A stretch of 64,000 bases of DNA from Ascarosepion bandense (GCA_037127315.1 JBBBDQ010001684.1:3732501-3796500), one strand, 5' to 3'; positions 1-10,965 are shown, counted from the stretch's first letter. Translations and numbers: made by a program. The notes: generated from the sequence alone by a model not told the origin.

Positions 1-234
1 TTGTTTTTGCTAGATTGCATGAACAGTAAGAATCACTATGTTTGCTTTATAGGCACAAAATAGTGTAGGTGACATACTACTGACATGTGATGACTATTCA
101 ATTTCAAGAATGGTGAATACTAACAGTATTAGCAAGATATAACATATTTATCACATTTTAGTAAATGTCTGTCTGTCTCTTGGTAAAAGAGAGAGATAGA
201 TAGATGAATAGATATCCTTGCATGAGATGATTTG

Positions 235-395
235 ATGGAAATGGAATGAGAATTATATACCCCAGTGATCGAAATAAAGGATTGGGTTAAAAATTCCTTG
301 CACCTGAAGAAGACTGAAGTGTACAACAGCCGAAACATTGTAAACTTGGCAATAGAGATCAGTATAACAGTCTGAACAGTGTAAATAATTTAAAT
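235..395 (+). repeat. Inverted-repeat/tRNA-core element (IRT family), 3' arm
   Basis: This is the 3' arm of a dispersed element also seen near 37.9, 41.9, 49.1-49.5, 56.6 and 60.6 kb. It runs from an ATGGAATGAGAA block through CACCTGAAGAAG and GCCGAAAC to a tail of the type GTCTGAACAGTGTAAATAA. No protein is encoded; apparent reading frames across it are chance. The CTGAAGA and GAAA blocks resemble the hammerhead ribozyme core order (see findings). Confidence 0.7.
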
Positions 396-1114
396 TGAAT
401 GTTGTGTGTTATTTGCAAAATTAATTTACTAGCCCATTTCAGGCCAGAGAGACTTTCTCTTCCTCAGGAGTTTTATCATCAATAATAATAATAATAATAA
501 TAATAAAATTAGCCTATTACTGCATAAATTTTAGCTCTTTTTACTTAATTCTCTTTGCTGGCTAATGACAATCTTAAAGCTGGCAAATTTTAAAGCTTAA
601 ATTCAAATTCCTCTTTTACAAAACTGGATACCATGCACAAATGGGTTAAATAGTTTCAGCCTCCTAGCTTAGTAGGAATTAATGAAATCCAAGGTATGAA
701 ATTTATTAATTACTGAATTCAGAGGTTTACTGCAAACTCTTAGCCCATAGTGTATGTCTAACAAGTACCACTTTTTATCTAGTATTTTTTTCATCTTAAT
801 TTGTTTTTTTGTCATTACTAGTTAGACCATCAGTCTATGGTAAATAAGCAGGGCAAATGATCAGATATAAAGAATAAGTTCACCATAAATCTTAAGCTCT
901 CATCCCTTTGTATTCAAAAAGAATATTTTTTCATAATGGTAGCTTTATTCCTTGAAATACAAAGCTTTTCTGTTTGACAAAAGATCTAATCTAACCATTT
1001 AAACAGACCTTTTATATCTCACAGATTGCTCTGTAGTATATAACAAAATTTGACAATTCTTTATTTATAAAAATTTGGCTGCTGGCAATTTCAACTATAA
1101 CAATATAACAATGA
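396..1114. other. Gene-less AT-rich stretch
   Basis: No coding region or recognised repeat is seen except a short (AAT)n microsatellite at about 480-507. The sequence is AT-rich with frequent stops in all frames. Confidence 0.5.
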
Positions 1115-1542
1115 AATTAGCTCACTGGTGCCCCCTATATATAAATTTACTCGAGCTACAAGATTAGCAACTAGGTCCCACCCTTTTACTGTGAAACCAA
1201 TAAATTGTAAATGCAAATTCTACTCCAGTAGCAGCTTTTCTCGTACTTCCCGCCTGTAGAATTCCCTTCCATTTACTTGCTTTCCCGATAGCTACAATCT
1301 CCAAGAATTGAAATGTAAAGTCAATAGTCATCTCCTATCTCATTAACCTGCATCCTCTCTCTCATGCTCCTTTCTCTGTCCACTCCACTCTTATCAGTAT
1401 TCTCATTCTTCTCTTATCTACTTCCTGACATTCCTTATAACCTGTCACTCTTTCTCACAACTTTCCTCCTATGTAACCCCCTGCAAAACAGTGGTAGTAA
1501 AATGCCTTGCTTGAGGTGATATGATTATAAAAAAAAAATAGC
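1115..1542 (+). mobile_element. LINE (Jockey/CR1-type) 3'-end fragment
   Basis: This is a 5'-truncated copy of the LINE whose reverse transcriptase is preserved at 16786-18482. It carries the last codons of the ORF (GTGCCCCCT, then the ACTTCCCGCCTG block that encodes the C-terminal end). A pyrimidine-rich 3' UTR follows, with the family terminus GTAACCCCCTGCA, then GGTGATATGATTA and an A-run. Stops interrupt the coding part. 5' truncation is the normal outcome of target-primed reverse transcription. Confidence 0.8.
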
Positions 1543-1786
1543 ATTTTCCATTCTATAACAGTTTCAGGGAATGAGTCATCAATAAATTTTTGATGTTTAG
1601 ATACTCTTTTTGTGTGGATTTTTTACATGACTCTGAAATTCACTTACAATAGCTGTCCTAATTACAACACTTTTAAATATTATTACAATAGCTTGCACCC
1701 AAATTGCAATGCAATTTCTATAAGATTAATGTTTATTTCCTAATTCAAAGTAAAACACACTGAAAGACCTGGTTCTTATTAAATTA

Positions 1787-1844
1787 TTGATGTTAAACAA
1801 CATTGAACTTGGTTAGTAACTAGATGGGTAACCATTTTAGAAGA
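1787..1844 (+). pseudogene. 5S rRNA-like fragment
   Basis: The stretch reads GATGTTAAACAACATTGAAC followed by TTGGTTAGTAACTAGATGGG and TAACC. This matches the middle to 3' half of eukaryotic 5S rRNA (the GAAGTTAAGCAAC ... GGTTAGTACTTGGATGGGTGACC region, which holds the internal control region). It is truncated at both ends and diverged, so it is not a functional 5S gene. It is probably the relic of a 5S-headed SINE like the one at 53184-53550. Confidence 0.65.
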
Positions 1845-2300
1845 GAACATACTATCAGCTGGTTTTAGTTTCCTTCCAGACAAACCATTGTCTCATCAGA
1901 AAAGTATTCAAATTTTATATTTAAAAATATTTTGAGTGCAATAAAAATACCTGAAGCTTATACGAAATATAGAATCTGATGTCTTTTCAGTTTGTGACAA
2001 TAATATAAAGGCTTATGTTCTTTAAAGGAAGATCTAATTAAATATCTGAAAATATGATATAGAGCTGATGTTAAATTATATGAGTGTGTGTCAGAATGTT
2101 GTTGACCTACCTACTTCCAAAAAGTCTAACCATATATATGACCAAATATCAGAATTCTTTGAATTCCTTCTTGGTCAGGCCTAGAGTCTTTTAACACCTT
2201 TTCCTATTATCATTAATCATCTTTTATAAATTTGTGTAAGGTTAAATTTTATGTGTCTTCTTCTTACATCAGTAGAACAAAATAGCCTGTAGTACTAACC
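1845..2300. other. Gene-less AT-rich stretch
   Basis: Nothing recognisable. No frame stays open for a meaningful length and no known repeat is seen. Confidence 0.45.
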
Positions 2301-2732
2301 TTTTTTTATTTTTAATCATTTCACCCCAAGAAAGGAATGAAATCACTAAGTTGCAGAAGGATACTGGGAGTGAAAAAGAATGAGAAGACTTAAGTGAAGG
2401 AAAAAGGAAATAAATGATCAGGGTTCAGAAAGACAAAGTATGGTATTTGATGTTGCATTTAAATTTTTTGAGATTTCAGATAGCAGGGAAGCAAGGAATC
2501 AGAAGGGAGTTCCATAGGCAAGAAAAGAAACTATTAACTATATGGTTGCATTTAACTAGATCAGAAGTAAAACAGTGAGACTTAGTTGCCAATCTAGTAC
2601 TGTGCTTAAATAAATGCAATCAAGGCACCAAGGAGAAAAGCTGATCAGAACAATTGCCATGAAAATATTTATAGACATAGAGGTAAGTCTTGTCACATTG
2701 GAAGGAAAATGACTTAAGTTGAGATGGCAGGC
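2301..2732 (-). mobile_element. LINE (Jockey/CR1-type) 3'-end fragment, minus
   Basis: The reverse complement ends in the family terminus (on this strand TTAATCATTTCACCCCAAG). It then runs back through the pyrimidine-rich 3' UTR into the decayed ORF end (TTGAGATTTCAGATAGCAGG, GTTCCATAGGCAAGAA). It reaches the equivalent of the 2.7-kb-copy segment AAGTTGAGATGGCAG and is 5' truncated. Confidence 0.75.
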
Positions 2733-2766
2733 CCTTCTTTGGATATATAATGAATTTAATCTTAGC

Positions 2767-2768
2767 TT

Positions 2769-2846
<78 letters not shown>

Positions 2847-2849
2847 ACT
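2767..2849. repeat. (TA)n(TG)n compound microsatellite
   Basis: Two (TG)n blocks are separated and flanked by (TA)n. All of it alternates purine and pyrimidine. Confidence 0.95.
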
Positions 2850-3237
2850 AATTACATTTACAACCTATTCAACATTAAATTTGCATAATACTTTTTAGAA
2901 GCATATTTTTAATAAATATTTCAGCTTAACTATTTTTAATTCAATTTTAATAATTGTCATATATAAGTAATCTTTCTGTTCATATTGTTCTTGTTTAAAA
3001 TTCATTGTTTATAGAGAAAGACTCTATATCTGCCTTGTGAAAATTCAGTTGAAAGTTAGAAAACCTACAACATTCATAAAATAAGTATTGTTGCAATCTG
3101 CTATTCCATTGTACTACAAATTAGTTGAACAGTGCTTAAAAAAATTAGAGAATTATCTCAATAAACCAAAATAATGTGTTCAGTTCACTAAATTATTTAA
3201 ACAAGTGAAAAATGGTAAGTTAGCTGAATTTATTATT

Positions 3238-3388
3238 ACAAACAAGAAATTATTCAAATATTTCTCTTGCGGTCAACTTTGTATGTAGCTATGTCCAAAG
3301 TAGGAAATGCAAGTGGACTTAACATAATGACATAGAGAAATCTATAAAGTAGATGTCTTGTAGAAAATATTGTTTATATCAAAATCTA
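3238..3388 (+). repeat. Diverged direct repeat, copy 1
   Basis: This shares an ordered series of blocks with 3716-3852: AAATTATTCAAAT, TTTCT, TATGTAGCTATGTCCA, GGACTT, ATAATGA, AGAAAT and TATAAA. The two copies are about 475 bp apart in the same orientation. No coding content is seen and the family is unknown. Confidence 0.6.
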
Positions 3389-3715
3389 CAACTTAATGAA
3401 AAAAAAGAATACATAGTAAGAGTATTTTTCAGCACCCCATGTTACTAATAAAACTCACATATGGGTGAGATTTAAAATGGGTCTAACAACAATACCGTGG
3501 AAAAATTTCCAAAGACCCCCTCAGCACTTCCCCTGTTGGAGACGCCTCAAATACCAAGCAATAAACCTTGCCCCCCTCCTGAAGAAGAGGTACTGCCTGG
3601 GAGAAATGCTCCCTGAGGCTTGGGCTTAATATCTTTTAAAACTCCTCTGCATAGATTTTTGACTATATAAGTATAAGAATATTTAGTAAGTTTAATTTTT
3701 ATTAATAAAAGCTTT

Positions 3716-3852
3716 ATAAAATTATTCAAATGTTTCTTTTATGGTTAAGTCTATGTAGCTATGTCCAGAGATAAAATTTAAGAGGACTTTGTATAATGAT
3801 AAAAAGAAATTTATAAAATAAATGTTTTGCCAAAAATGTTTATACAGAAACT
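3716..3852 (+). repeat. Diverged direct repeat, copy 2
   Basis: Second copy of the block described at 3238-3388, sharing CTATGTAGCTATGTCCA. Between the copies lies a short, relatively GC-rich stretch (about 3480-3640) with no recognisable gene. Confidence 0.6.
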
Positions 3853-4885
3853 TTAGAGAAGAAAGAAAACTTTTATGACAACTTTTCTTTGTTCATAGAA
3901 TTGGTATTTGGCTATTTAATAAAAAAATGACAATTGTTAAGTCCAAATCAGAGCCATTAAAAAAATTTCTTAATAATCAAAATTAGACCACTTAGTGTTA
4001 TATATCTACTGGCCTAGAGATTGAGAGACTTACTAAAGAAAATGTGCATCCTGACAGGAATCAAATGTGTATTCGTTTTTTCCAATCAGGGAAGCCACCT
4101 TTAAGTGTGCCTTACCATTAGGACATCTCTTGTTGAGGCATTTCAAAGTCTATATTTGCTGATATTATTTTCATATCTGAAATATAAACAATGATTTTCA
4201 AGCCATTAATTTTTTTTTAATCCCACAATATCTTGTATTATATTTAATGGGTATACAAGTTTAAGTAGATATCATTGTTTTTGTTTTTAATTTAATGGTA
4301 AAATTAATGTTCACCAGCCTTAGGTACATGCATCTTTAGCAGGTCATGAATGAGAAATAACCAAGCACTCTCCTTACATTTTCATATATGTCAAGGACAT
4401 TAACAATTTTTAATTACTGGATGTTTATTTACAATATCAAGTATCATGATGGCTCATTACTAATGCTGCTACAGGTGTTAATAGTTTTCCAATACTTTTT
4501 TAAAATATTTTAATTGGTATTGATCAATGAGAATGACATTATGCCCCAGCAGGTTGCGGCAGATATGCTAGTGTGACTGTAGTGGTATGAGTAATTAGTC
4601 ATTATAACAATTGATACAGTAAACAAATTTCTTATAATTAAGGTAAAATTCAAAACAGAAATTTATTTAAATTTTCACAATATTTTCATGTGTAAAGGTG
4701 CATGTAAATTGAATATTTTAATATATCTTAATATTAAACAGTCATGGTATTAGAAATATTCATAGAAAAGACCATGTCTCTGATATGGAGAAAGTTAATT
4801 TTGTTTTAAACAGGAGTAGATGTTTATCCCTTCTTTCCAGTTTATTGGATTGGGTTTTCAATTCCTTCTACAATGTGCTTCAGCT
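3853..4885. other. Gene-less AT-rich stretch
   Basis: No gene, RNA or known repeat recognised. Confidence 0.45.
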
Positions 4886-5272
4886 GTTTACTTGATAATT
4901 CTACTTCAGCTTCTTCTTTCCTTGCACTTCCCACCTGTGGAACTCCCTTCCATATACTTGTTTTCTTGATGGCTACAACCTCAAGGAATTTAAATGCAAT
5001 GTCAATACCCATCTCTTATCCACTTGACTCCAGTTCTTTCTACATCACCCTGTATATTTTGTTCTTTTACTTTCTCTCTACCTTCGCAACTGTCTCCACA
5101 CCTGTGTTTCCATCCTTCTCTTGCCCATTCTCTGAGAACCCCTGTAACTAATCTGTCTTTTTCTTCACTTTTCTCTTGTCTAAACTTTTATTTTTATGTA
5201 GCCCCCTGCACATCAGTGGCAGTACTGCCTTGCTTGGGGTGAAATGATTAAAAACAACTAAAAAGAAAACAC
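4886..5272 (+). mobile_element. LINE (Jockey/CR1-type) 3'-end fragment
   Basis: Starts at the CTTCTTCTTTCCTTGCACTT block of the ORF end and includes CTTCCCACCTGTGGAACTCC and GATGGCTACAACCTC. It then has the pyrimidine-rich 3' UTR and the terminus GTAGCCCCCTGCACATCAGT, GGGGTGAAATGATTAAAA. Open frames here come from the T/C-rich 3' UTR and are not genes. Confidence 0.85.
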
Positions 5273-5499
5273 TTGTCCTTTCTATGCTAATATAAGTCCA
5301 CACAGTAACCATCTATATTAACTGGTTCTTGAGTCTTGTATTAAGTGAAATTTAGTAAAAAAAATTTTTTTAAATACTATGTCCCTTTAGTATGTAGGCA
5401 ATTATGACTTTTCCCAAATTTTTTTCTTTATTATCTGTGAGTTGTTATGTCTTCTTGGGAAAGATACTAGAGAGTTTCTTGTTCACTTCTCCACTTATA

Positions 5500-5563
5500 C
5501 TAGGTGGCCATTCAGGGCTAAAGAGCCCAGTGTACTCTGCTATTTAACCAATAGAAAGTTTTA
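5500..5563 (-). repeat. Cephalopod SINE body fragment (SINE1), minus
   Basis: On the minus strand this carries the conserved SINE centre (GGTTAAATAGC ... GACTGGGCTC-type block ... GGCAACC-type block). It is closest to the diverged copy near 38.3 kb. Only about 60 bp survive. Confidence 0.45.
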
Positions 5564-6089
5564 ATAATAAAAGTCATTATTAAGTGTTTACAGGAAAAAA
5601 GAAAGTATAAGTGAATTGATTTGAAAAACTACCGTGAAATTTCAGTTGACAGCAAGTCATTTATCTTTAGCTGCATCTCTTTATTATTTTACGATCAAGA
5701 AAAGCTCATGTAATTTTATGTAAATGAGTTGGCATTTTTTGTAGTTGACTGACTACAATCTGTTGCAAAATACACACATTTATATGTTTTTAGTTGACAT
5801 AAACTTAGAGGTATTTTAATTTATTCAAATCAACAGTGATTGGTTGAAAATTCTCTTTGTAAACCTCATGATTTATCTTTTCCTGCATCCAAAAATTTTC
5901 ATAATTCTTTTTGGGAATCTTTTTCTCAGAGCCAACAGTTTTGACATATATCCAAGGATTTGTGTACTCTGTGACTTTTCAATATGCTTCTGAAATTTAC
6001 ATACAGCAGATATTGTAATAATAACATTTTAAATGTTACAACAACAGTTTGTACCTAAATTGCATTCTCTCATTTTAACTCACTAGACA

Positions 6090-7915
6090 GAAAACAATGC
6101 CAAGATAGGGAACGGAATACAAGAAACTATACAAGGAAATAAGGAGCAAATGCAGACAGGTTAAAGAAATATGACTCAATGACAAATGTACTGAAGTAGA
6201 AAGACTGAGTACAACAAATAATGATGATATGCATAAAAAATAAAGGATCTAACAGGACAAAAAACCTACTCAGTAACAGGATGTATGAAAGAAAATATCA
6301 GTACACTCATGCTCGAAAAAGAAAAAATACTTCAGAGATTGGATAAGTATATTGGTGATCTCTTCCAAGAGAGAGCAACCAACATTACACAAAAATATGA
6401 ATGAACCAGAAATATTAAAAACTGAAATGGAATTGGCAATGGCCAAATTGAACAGAAATAAAGCAACAGAACTCTACAGGAATGTAATACAGATGCTGAC
6501 ATCTTTAGACAGTTTTGGTGTAGACAAGCTCACAGAAAAAATAAATGAAATCTACAACAGTGGCAATATACCGAAGGACCTAAGCAGATTAATTTTCATA
6601 TCACTACATAAGAAGCCAGGTGCAAAGGATTGTGAACTCCGCCAAACAATCAGCTTAACGAGCCATATATAAAAAACTCATCATCCAAATTTTGATGAAA
6701 AGAGCATGCAGCAGAATCAACCCAGAGATAGGACAAGAATAGTGTGGCTTTGTTAAAGATACTGAAATGAGGAATGTGATATTCATGCTCAGAATTCTAA
6801 CTGAAAGGCAATACAAATGCAGAAGGACTTCTATCTGTGCTTTATAGACTACACAAAGTTTGAAAAAGTATGTCACGAAGACTTGATAGAAATTCTCAAC
6901 AACCTCAACATTTTCGCAAAAGACGTTAGGATAATCAAAAATCTATGTTGGCAGCAAACTGCTTGTGTACATATAAGAAGTGAATTCAGCAGGTATACAA
7001 AAATAGAAAGGGGTGTAAGGCGTAAGACAAGGATGTGTTTTCTCACCAGATCTATACAAATTATACAGTGAAACGCTTTTGAAAGAAATAAGATTTTTGC
7101 CAGGATTCATCATTGGCAGCCACAATCTCAACAATATAAGATATGTGGATGACATGGTGCTGATAGCAAACATGGAAAGAAAAATGCAGGACCTCCTACA
7201 GAAAATAGCAACAGAAAGTGAGAGAAGAGAACTGAGCATAAACTTCAAGAAAACTGAATGTATGGTCATCAACAAAAAGAAGACCCCAAAATGCCAACTA
7301 CAGGTTAGAGAAACTAAAATAAAACAAGTAAAAAAATTTAAATACCTGGGAAATGTTTTAACAGAGGATGGAAAGTGCAATGTTGAGATCCAAAGATACA
7401 TTGCTATGGCCAAGGATGCATTTCAAAAGCTAACCATAGTACTGAAAGACAGGAAAATCTCATTGGAAACAAAAATAAGAATGCTGGATTGCTATATGAT
7501 ATCTGTCCTTCTGTATGGAAGTGAATGTTGAGAAATCTTATCAAGGATGAAGGAGAGGCTTGAGGCAGCAGAAATGTAGTTTTACAGAAGGATGCTGAGA
7601 ATACTATAGACTGAGCATATGAGCAACAATGATGTAGAAAAATCATACTTAACATCAGGAAGAGACAGATGAGTTTCCTGGCACATGTAATGATGAAGGA
7701 GGACCTAGAGAATTTGATACTCACAAGATAGATAGAAGGAAAGAGAAACAGAGAGAAGCAACATGATACATGCTTGATAGGCCTGAGCAAATGGATGGTG
7801 AAGTTGGGTTTGGGAGAGATACCAAGAGGAAAAATTTTGAGAGCAACAAGAGACAGAGACAAGTGGAAACCTGTGATCGCCTACATCCTGAAGGGATATG
7901 GCACATGTAGAAGTT
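6090..7915 (+). mobile_element. RTE/BovB-type LINE, longest copy in window, degenerate
   Basis: A roughly 1.8-kb piece of an RTE-clade non-LTR retrotransposon. It runs from a lysine-rich linker before the reverse transcriptase, through the RT, to the RTE C-terminal domain and the family 3' end (GATCGCCTACATCCTGAAGG). Frameshifts and stops split it into at least four open segments. The upstream endonuclease domain is absent. A SINE follows immediately at 7939. Confidence 0.85.
6352..7531 (+). pseudogene. RTE-type reverse transcriptase, frameshifted
   Basis: Three open pieces (6352-6672, 6817-7071, 7079-7531) follow RT order. The first ends in fingers-like sequence (LSRLIFISLHKKPGAKDCE). The second holds the KIERGVRR remnant of the RTE motif GVRQGCVLSP. 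The third carries the catalytic motif as IRYVDDMVLIA, followed by KKTECMVI, FKYLGNVLTEDG and the KISLETKIRMLDCYMISVLL thumb region typical of RTE/BovB. The YVDD core keeps both catalytic aspartates, but frameshifts near 6672, 7071 and 7531 abolish the protein. I assign it to RTE from the C-terminal RRMLRI...TEH-like and GKRDRGRQ-like motifs in the other copies. Confidence 0.8.
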
Positions 7916-7938
7916 GTCATTTGTCACTGTTGTAAGAA

Positions 7939-8248
7939 TGTGCATTGCATTGTGATGCAGTGGATATCAGCTCAGAATGAAAAATCAGAGATCCAAGTTC
8001 AAATTCCAGTTGAATTTATAGCATTTACTTACATGCAAATACCTTGGGAAAGGTATTAATCTGTATCTTCTCCCCCTAGTAATGGGTTAAATAGTAGAAC
8101 AGATTGGTTTCTACAGCATTGGTTGACAAACAGTGTACTGCAGAAAGTAATGGCAATCTACTGTGGGAAAATCTTCTGTTCGGTCTGTCATGTCTCTTTT
8201 AAGACATGATCACCCAAGTGTGTATCATGCATGATGTTTCACTGAATG
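7939..8248 (+). repeat. tRNA-headed cephalopod SINE (SINE1), near full length
   Basis: The head has a pol III A-box-like TGATGCAGTGG and a B-box-like AAGTTCAAATTCC. The body has CTTGGGAAAGGTATTAATC, GGGTTAAATAG and GGCAATCTACTG. It ends with the hairpin CATGTCTC...GACATG and the 3' tail. Diverged from the younger copies at 30.5 and 42.8 kb. Confidence 0.85.
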
Positions 8249-8507
8249 TTGTCATTTACTCATTAGAATGAAATAAACTTTTGCTAAATAAACTTTGTTT
8301 GTTGTGAATATCTTGTATGTAACAACAATAATAAAGATTTTATTTCCCCCACCCCACAAAAAAATGAACCAGATTAATTCTGGAAGATAATGTTTTTTCA
8401 GCATGTTGTCTTTGCAATTATAATGCAACATTAGCAAGATACAGCATTATTATTAAGCAAAAGAAATTTTAAAAAGTAAATAAATTTATCATATATATAT
8501 TTTCATT

Positions 8508-8757
8508 TAGAAGTCAGTTAGTTACACAACCTTGGTTTTAACCTTTTGGCATCTTCAGGCATTTTATATGGATTGATTCTCCAACGTACGATTGGAAGTT
8601 TAAAATAATAGAAATTTCAAAATAAGGGAGAAGCTTTTCAAGAATTGTAAACACTTTCATCTGGGTTTGTATGATCCTAAAATATATTTTCTGATAGGTT
8701 TACATCTGGACATTACTTTGAACTTTTCATTTAGTAACCTTTTTTGTTCTGGAAATA
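8508..8757 (-). mobile_element. PLE1 inverted 5' flank (copy of the PLE 3' region)
   Basis: Read on the minus strand, this matches the sequence at about 10090-10345 downstream of the PLE1 ORF. Shared blocks include GGTTACTAAAT, ATTTTAGGATCATACAAAC, GATGAAAG and the CTCCCTTATTTT block. It lies in inverted orientation upstream of the ORF remnant. A hammerhead-like motif lies at 8519-8572 on the minus strand. PLEs commonly carry partial inverted terminal copies at their 5' ends. Confidence 0.75.
8519..8572 (-). ncRNA. Hammerhead-ribozyme-like motif (PLE1 flank)
   Basis: On the minus strand: CTGAAGA, then a stem GCC-AAAA-GGT (helix II), AAAA where GAAA is expected, helix III ACC-AA-GGT, and U at the cleavage-site position. 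Four pairs (two of them G-U) are possible in the proximal part of helix I. The G-to-U change in the GAAA block should kill catalysis, so this is a relic. Hammerhead motifs are described from PLEs. Confidence 0.5.
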
Positions 8758-8854
8758 ATATTATGGCCAACTTCTCCTGGTACAGTCTGCAAACATCACT
8801 ACCATTTTAATGTCTTCTTTTTTTTTCTTTAATATGCTCTATATTATATTAGGA

Positions 8855-9478
8855 AATTTTGAAACAGAAGTCAAAATAAATAAAAAAGTTGTCCAATATT
8901 TAGATGTAGAATTTAATCTACAAACTGGCAGTGTCTCCCTATATGTGAAAACAAACACAAATTTGAGGGATGTGACCATCCCGCTCGTATACTCAAACAC
9001 TTCCCTAAAGGAATAGAACACAGGTTATCTAAAAATATCTCTCACAAAACAATTTTCAATGAAAGAAAAAAAGATTATGAAAGGACTTCAAATGAAAGTA
9101 GTCATAAAAATAAATTAAAATATAAACCTCAGATAAACAAGTAAATGAAAAATAATGCTAGGAAACAAAACGGTATTTGGTCCAACTAACCTTTTGATTT
9201 AGAAACAGAATCCAAAATAGGGCAAATATTTTTCAGATTAATTAAGAAACACTTCCCTAAAAACTTGTAATTATTTAAAATATTCAATAGAAATGCAGTT
9301 ACATTAAGTTACAGCTGTACATGCAATTTAGAAAATTACATAAAAAAGCAAAAATAACTAAGAATTTAGAAAATAACTTGCAGCATAATATTGTTAATGA
9401 AAAATGTAACTGCAGAGACAAAAACAAATGCCACTTGATGTAGTTTGTAAAATAGAAGGAGTTATTTACAAAGCAGAA
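8855..9478 (+). pseudogene. PLE1 reverse transcriptase C-terminal part and linker
   Basis: The reading starts with VVQYLDVEFNLQTGSVSLYV, matching the PLE RT thumb motif (FLDV-NL-TG). After stops it continues with PFDLETESKIGQIFFRLIKK, HFPKN and a decayed IFNRN-type box. A cysteine-rich piece of the form CNCRDKNKC follows, then a YKAEV-like segment leading to the GIY-YIG nuclease. This order is the usual PLE layout. The frame is broken by several stops, so no protein is expected. The LINE begins exactly where the GIY-YIG domain should continue. Confidence 0.75.
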
Positions 9479-9872
9479 GTACAAGATACAGGCAACTGGG
9501 TCCCACCCATTCACAGTCAGGTTAGCCAAATGCAGACGACAATTCTACTCCTGCAGCTTCTTCTCTCGCACTTCCCGCCTGTGGAACTCGCTCCCGTATT
9601 CTTGCTTTCCTGATGGCTACAACCTCCAGAAATTTAAATGCAAAGTCAATACTCATCTACTAACCACTGGACTCTAGCTCTCTCCCCACCCCTGTATAAC
9701 CTTCCCTTTCTCTCCACCTATGTATCTGTCATCGCACCTGCTTTCTATTGTTCCTTTCTAACTAGTTTGTACTCCTCACTCTCTTCTAATTAATCTTTTT
9801 ACATTTATGTAACCCCCTGCACATCAGTGGCGTTTCCGCCTTGCTCGGGGTGAAATGATTAAAAAAAAAAAA
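9479..9872 (+). mobile_element. LINE (Jockey/CR1-type) 3' fragment inserted in PLE1
   Basis: Contains the ORF end (GGCAACTGGGTCCCACCCAT, CACTTCCCGCCTGTGGAACT), the pyrimidine-rich 3' UTR, and the terminus GTAACCCCCTGCACATCAGT, GGGGTGAAATGATTAAAAAA. It is better preserved than the surrounding PLE, so it inserted later. Confidence 0.85.
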
Positions 9873-9884
9873 AAAGAATAGAGT

Positions 9885-10140
9885 AAAATATAACTGGGGT
9901 GCACTGAAGGAATTTTTAAAAATCGTTGGTAGAATCACAGGTCTACATTCAAACAAGAAAGCCTTAAAAATTGTAACAAACTGTAACAAAAAGCAGTGAA
10001 GATCCTGATATAAGATGGAGCATATTAAAAAAAAAAGACCTTACAAAGGTGGTGATGTCAAGAAGAGATGTTAGCTATAATATGAGATGAGAAAGGTTAC
10101 TAAATAAAAGATACAATGTTTGGATGTAAACGAATCAGAA
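9885..10140 (+). pseudogene. PLE1 GIY-YIG/C-terminal relic
   Basis: Disrupted frames carry pieces aligned to PLE C-termini: a TGLHSNKKA stretch, DPDIRWSILKKKRPYKGGD (the IRWSI-K-AP-Y box), and a final LLNKRYNV. The zinc-finger-like CxLC piece is decayed. It runs directly into the PLE 3' region. Confidence 0.6.
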
Positions 10141-10364
10141 AATACATTTTAGGATCATACAAACTCGGATGAAAGGGTTTACAGTTCTTAAAAAACTCCT
10201 CCCTTATTTTAAAATTTCAGTTTTTTTAAACTTCCAGTCATACATTCTGAAAATCTCTGTTATACATTTGAAAAAAAAAATTGGAGAGCATTTTTAATAC
10301 AACTGTATACTGGTCTAATTTAAATCTGACCAATAACTAATAATCAATAATTCTATATATATAT

Positions 10365-10852
10365 ATATAATGCCAGTCACTCATATCTGAGCATGCCATC
10401 TGCCAGGGTGGCTAGCTAATCCCTTTTACAGATGCTTGCTCAGGCACATCTGTGTTTGTTCAACACCCACAGAACCCACCTGTAGTTTATACTGCAACAA
10501 TGTTGAGCAGATTTTGATACTGTTTCTAGAAGTGAGCAGGTTGTCTGGCATGATCAACAGTCTGATCAAGGCCAGTATGCTAAAACTCTCGGTCACGATG
10601 ACTTGTCACTTTGTGCTAGCATAACCATTGATGGCTCCCAAAGGGTTTCATCACAATTTTACACACAAGTCTTGGGTTAACCCATGGTATAGTTTTCAAG
10701 CATTTTCCAAAAGTGCCCTATGCTGAGATCGCCACCTCCAGACCCATAACTTCAAGTCATCTTCCTGACAAATCAACTGTTTTGAGATTCAAACCTGGGC
10801 TTCATAGTCAGAAAGTGAATGTTCTAACCACTCAGCCATGTACCCATTTATA
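10365..10852 (-). repeat. Long tRNA-headed SINE (SINE3), near full length, minus
   Basis: On the minus strand the head begins ACATGGCTGAGTGGTTAGAA (A-box-like GGCTGAGTGG) and has the B-box-like GGTTTGAATCTC. About 400 bp of body follow and end at a TAATG(C)-(TA)n tract. A shorter relative lies at 44025-44215. The head differs from SINE1, so it is a second tRNA-derived family. No protein is encoded. Confidence 0.65.
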
Positions 10853-10965
10853 GATATATATACATACACACAAATGAAGTCAAAACTTTATGTACAATAC
10901 AACAATTTTTAAAACATTTTCAGTGAACTTATATAAATGTTTTGATACATTTAGCATATATTTTT

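Larger units (their letters stand above)
8855..10350 (+). mobile_element. Penelope-like element PLE1, 5'-truncated, split by a LINE
   Basis: Coding relics at 8855-9478 and 9885-10140 are separated by a LINE insertion at 9479-9872. The 3' region (10090-10350) ends near GACCAATAACTAATAA and matches the end of PLE2 at about 20395. Many stops and frameshifts are present. Most of the RT is missing, and what remains is the RT end, the linker and the GIY-YIG/C-terminal region. Confidence 0.8.

Noticed and set aside
3480..3640. GC-richer segment with a Gly/Ser-rich open frame
   Set aside because: Short, no homologous family recognised, and CTGAAGAAG here lacks the stem and GAAA order of the ribozyme-like motifs.
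4873..5242. Ser/Phe/Leu-rich open frames that look like a secreted or membrane protein
   Set aside because: They lie in the pyrimidine-rich 3' UTR of a LINE that recurs many times in the window.
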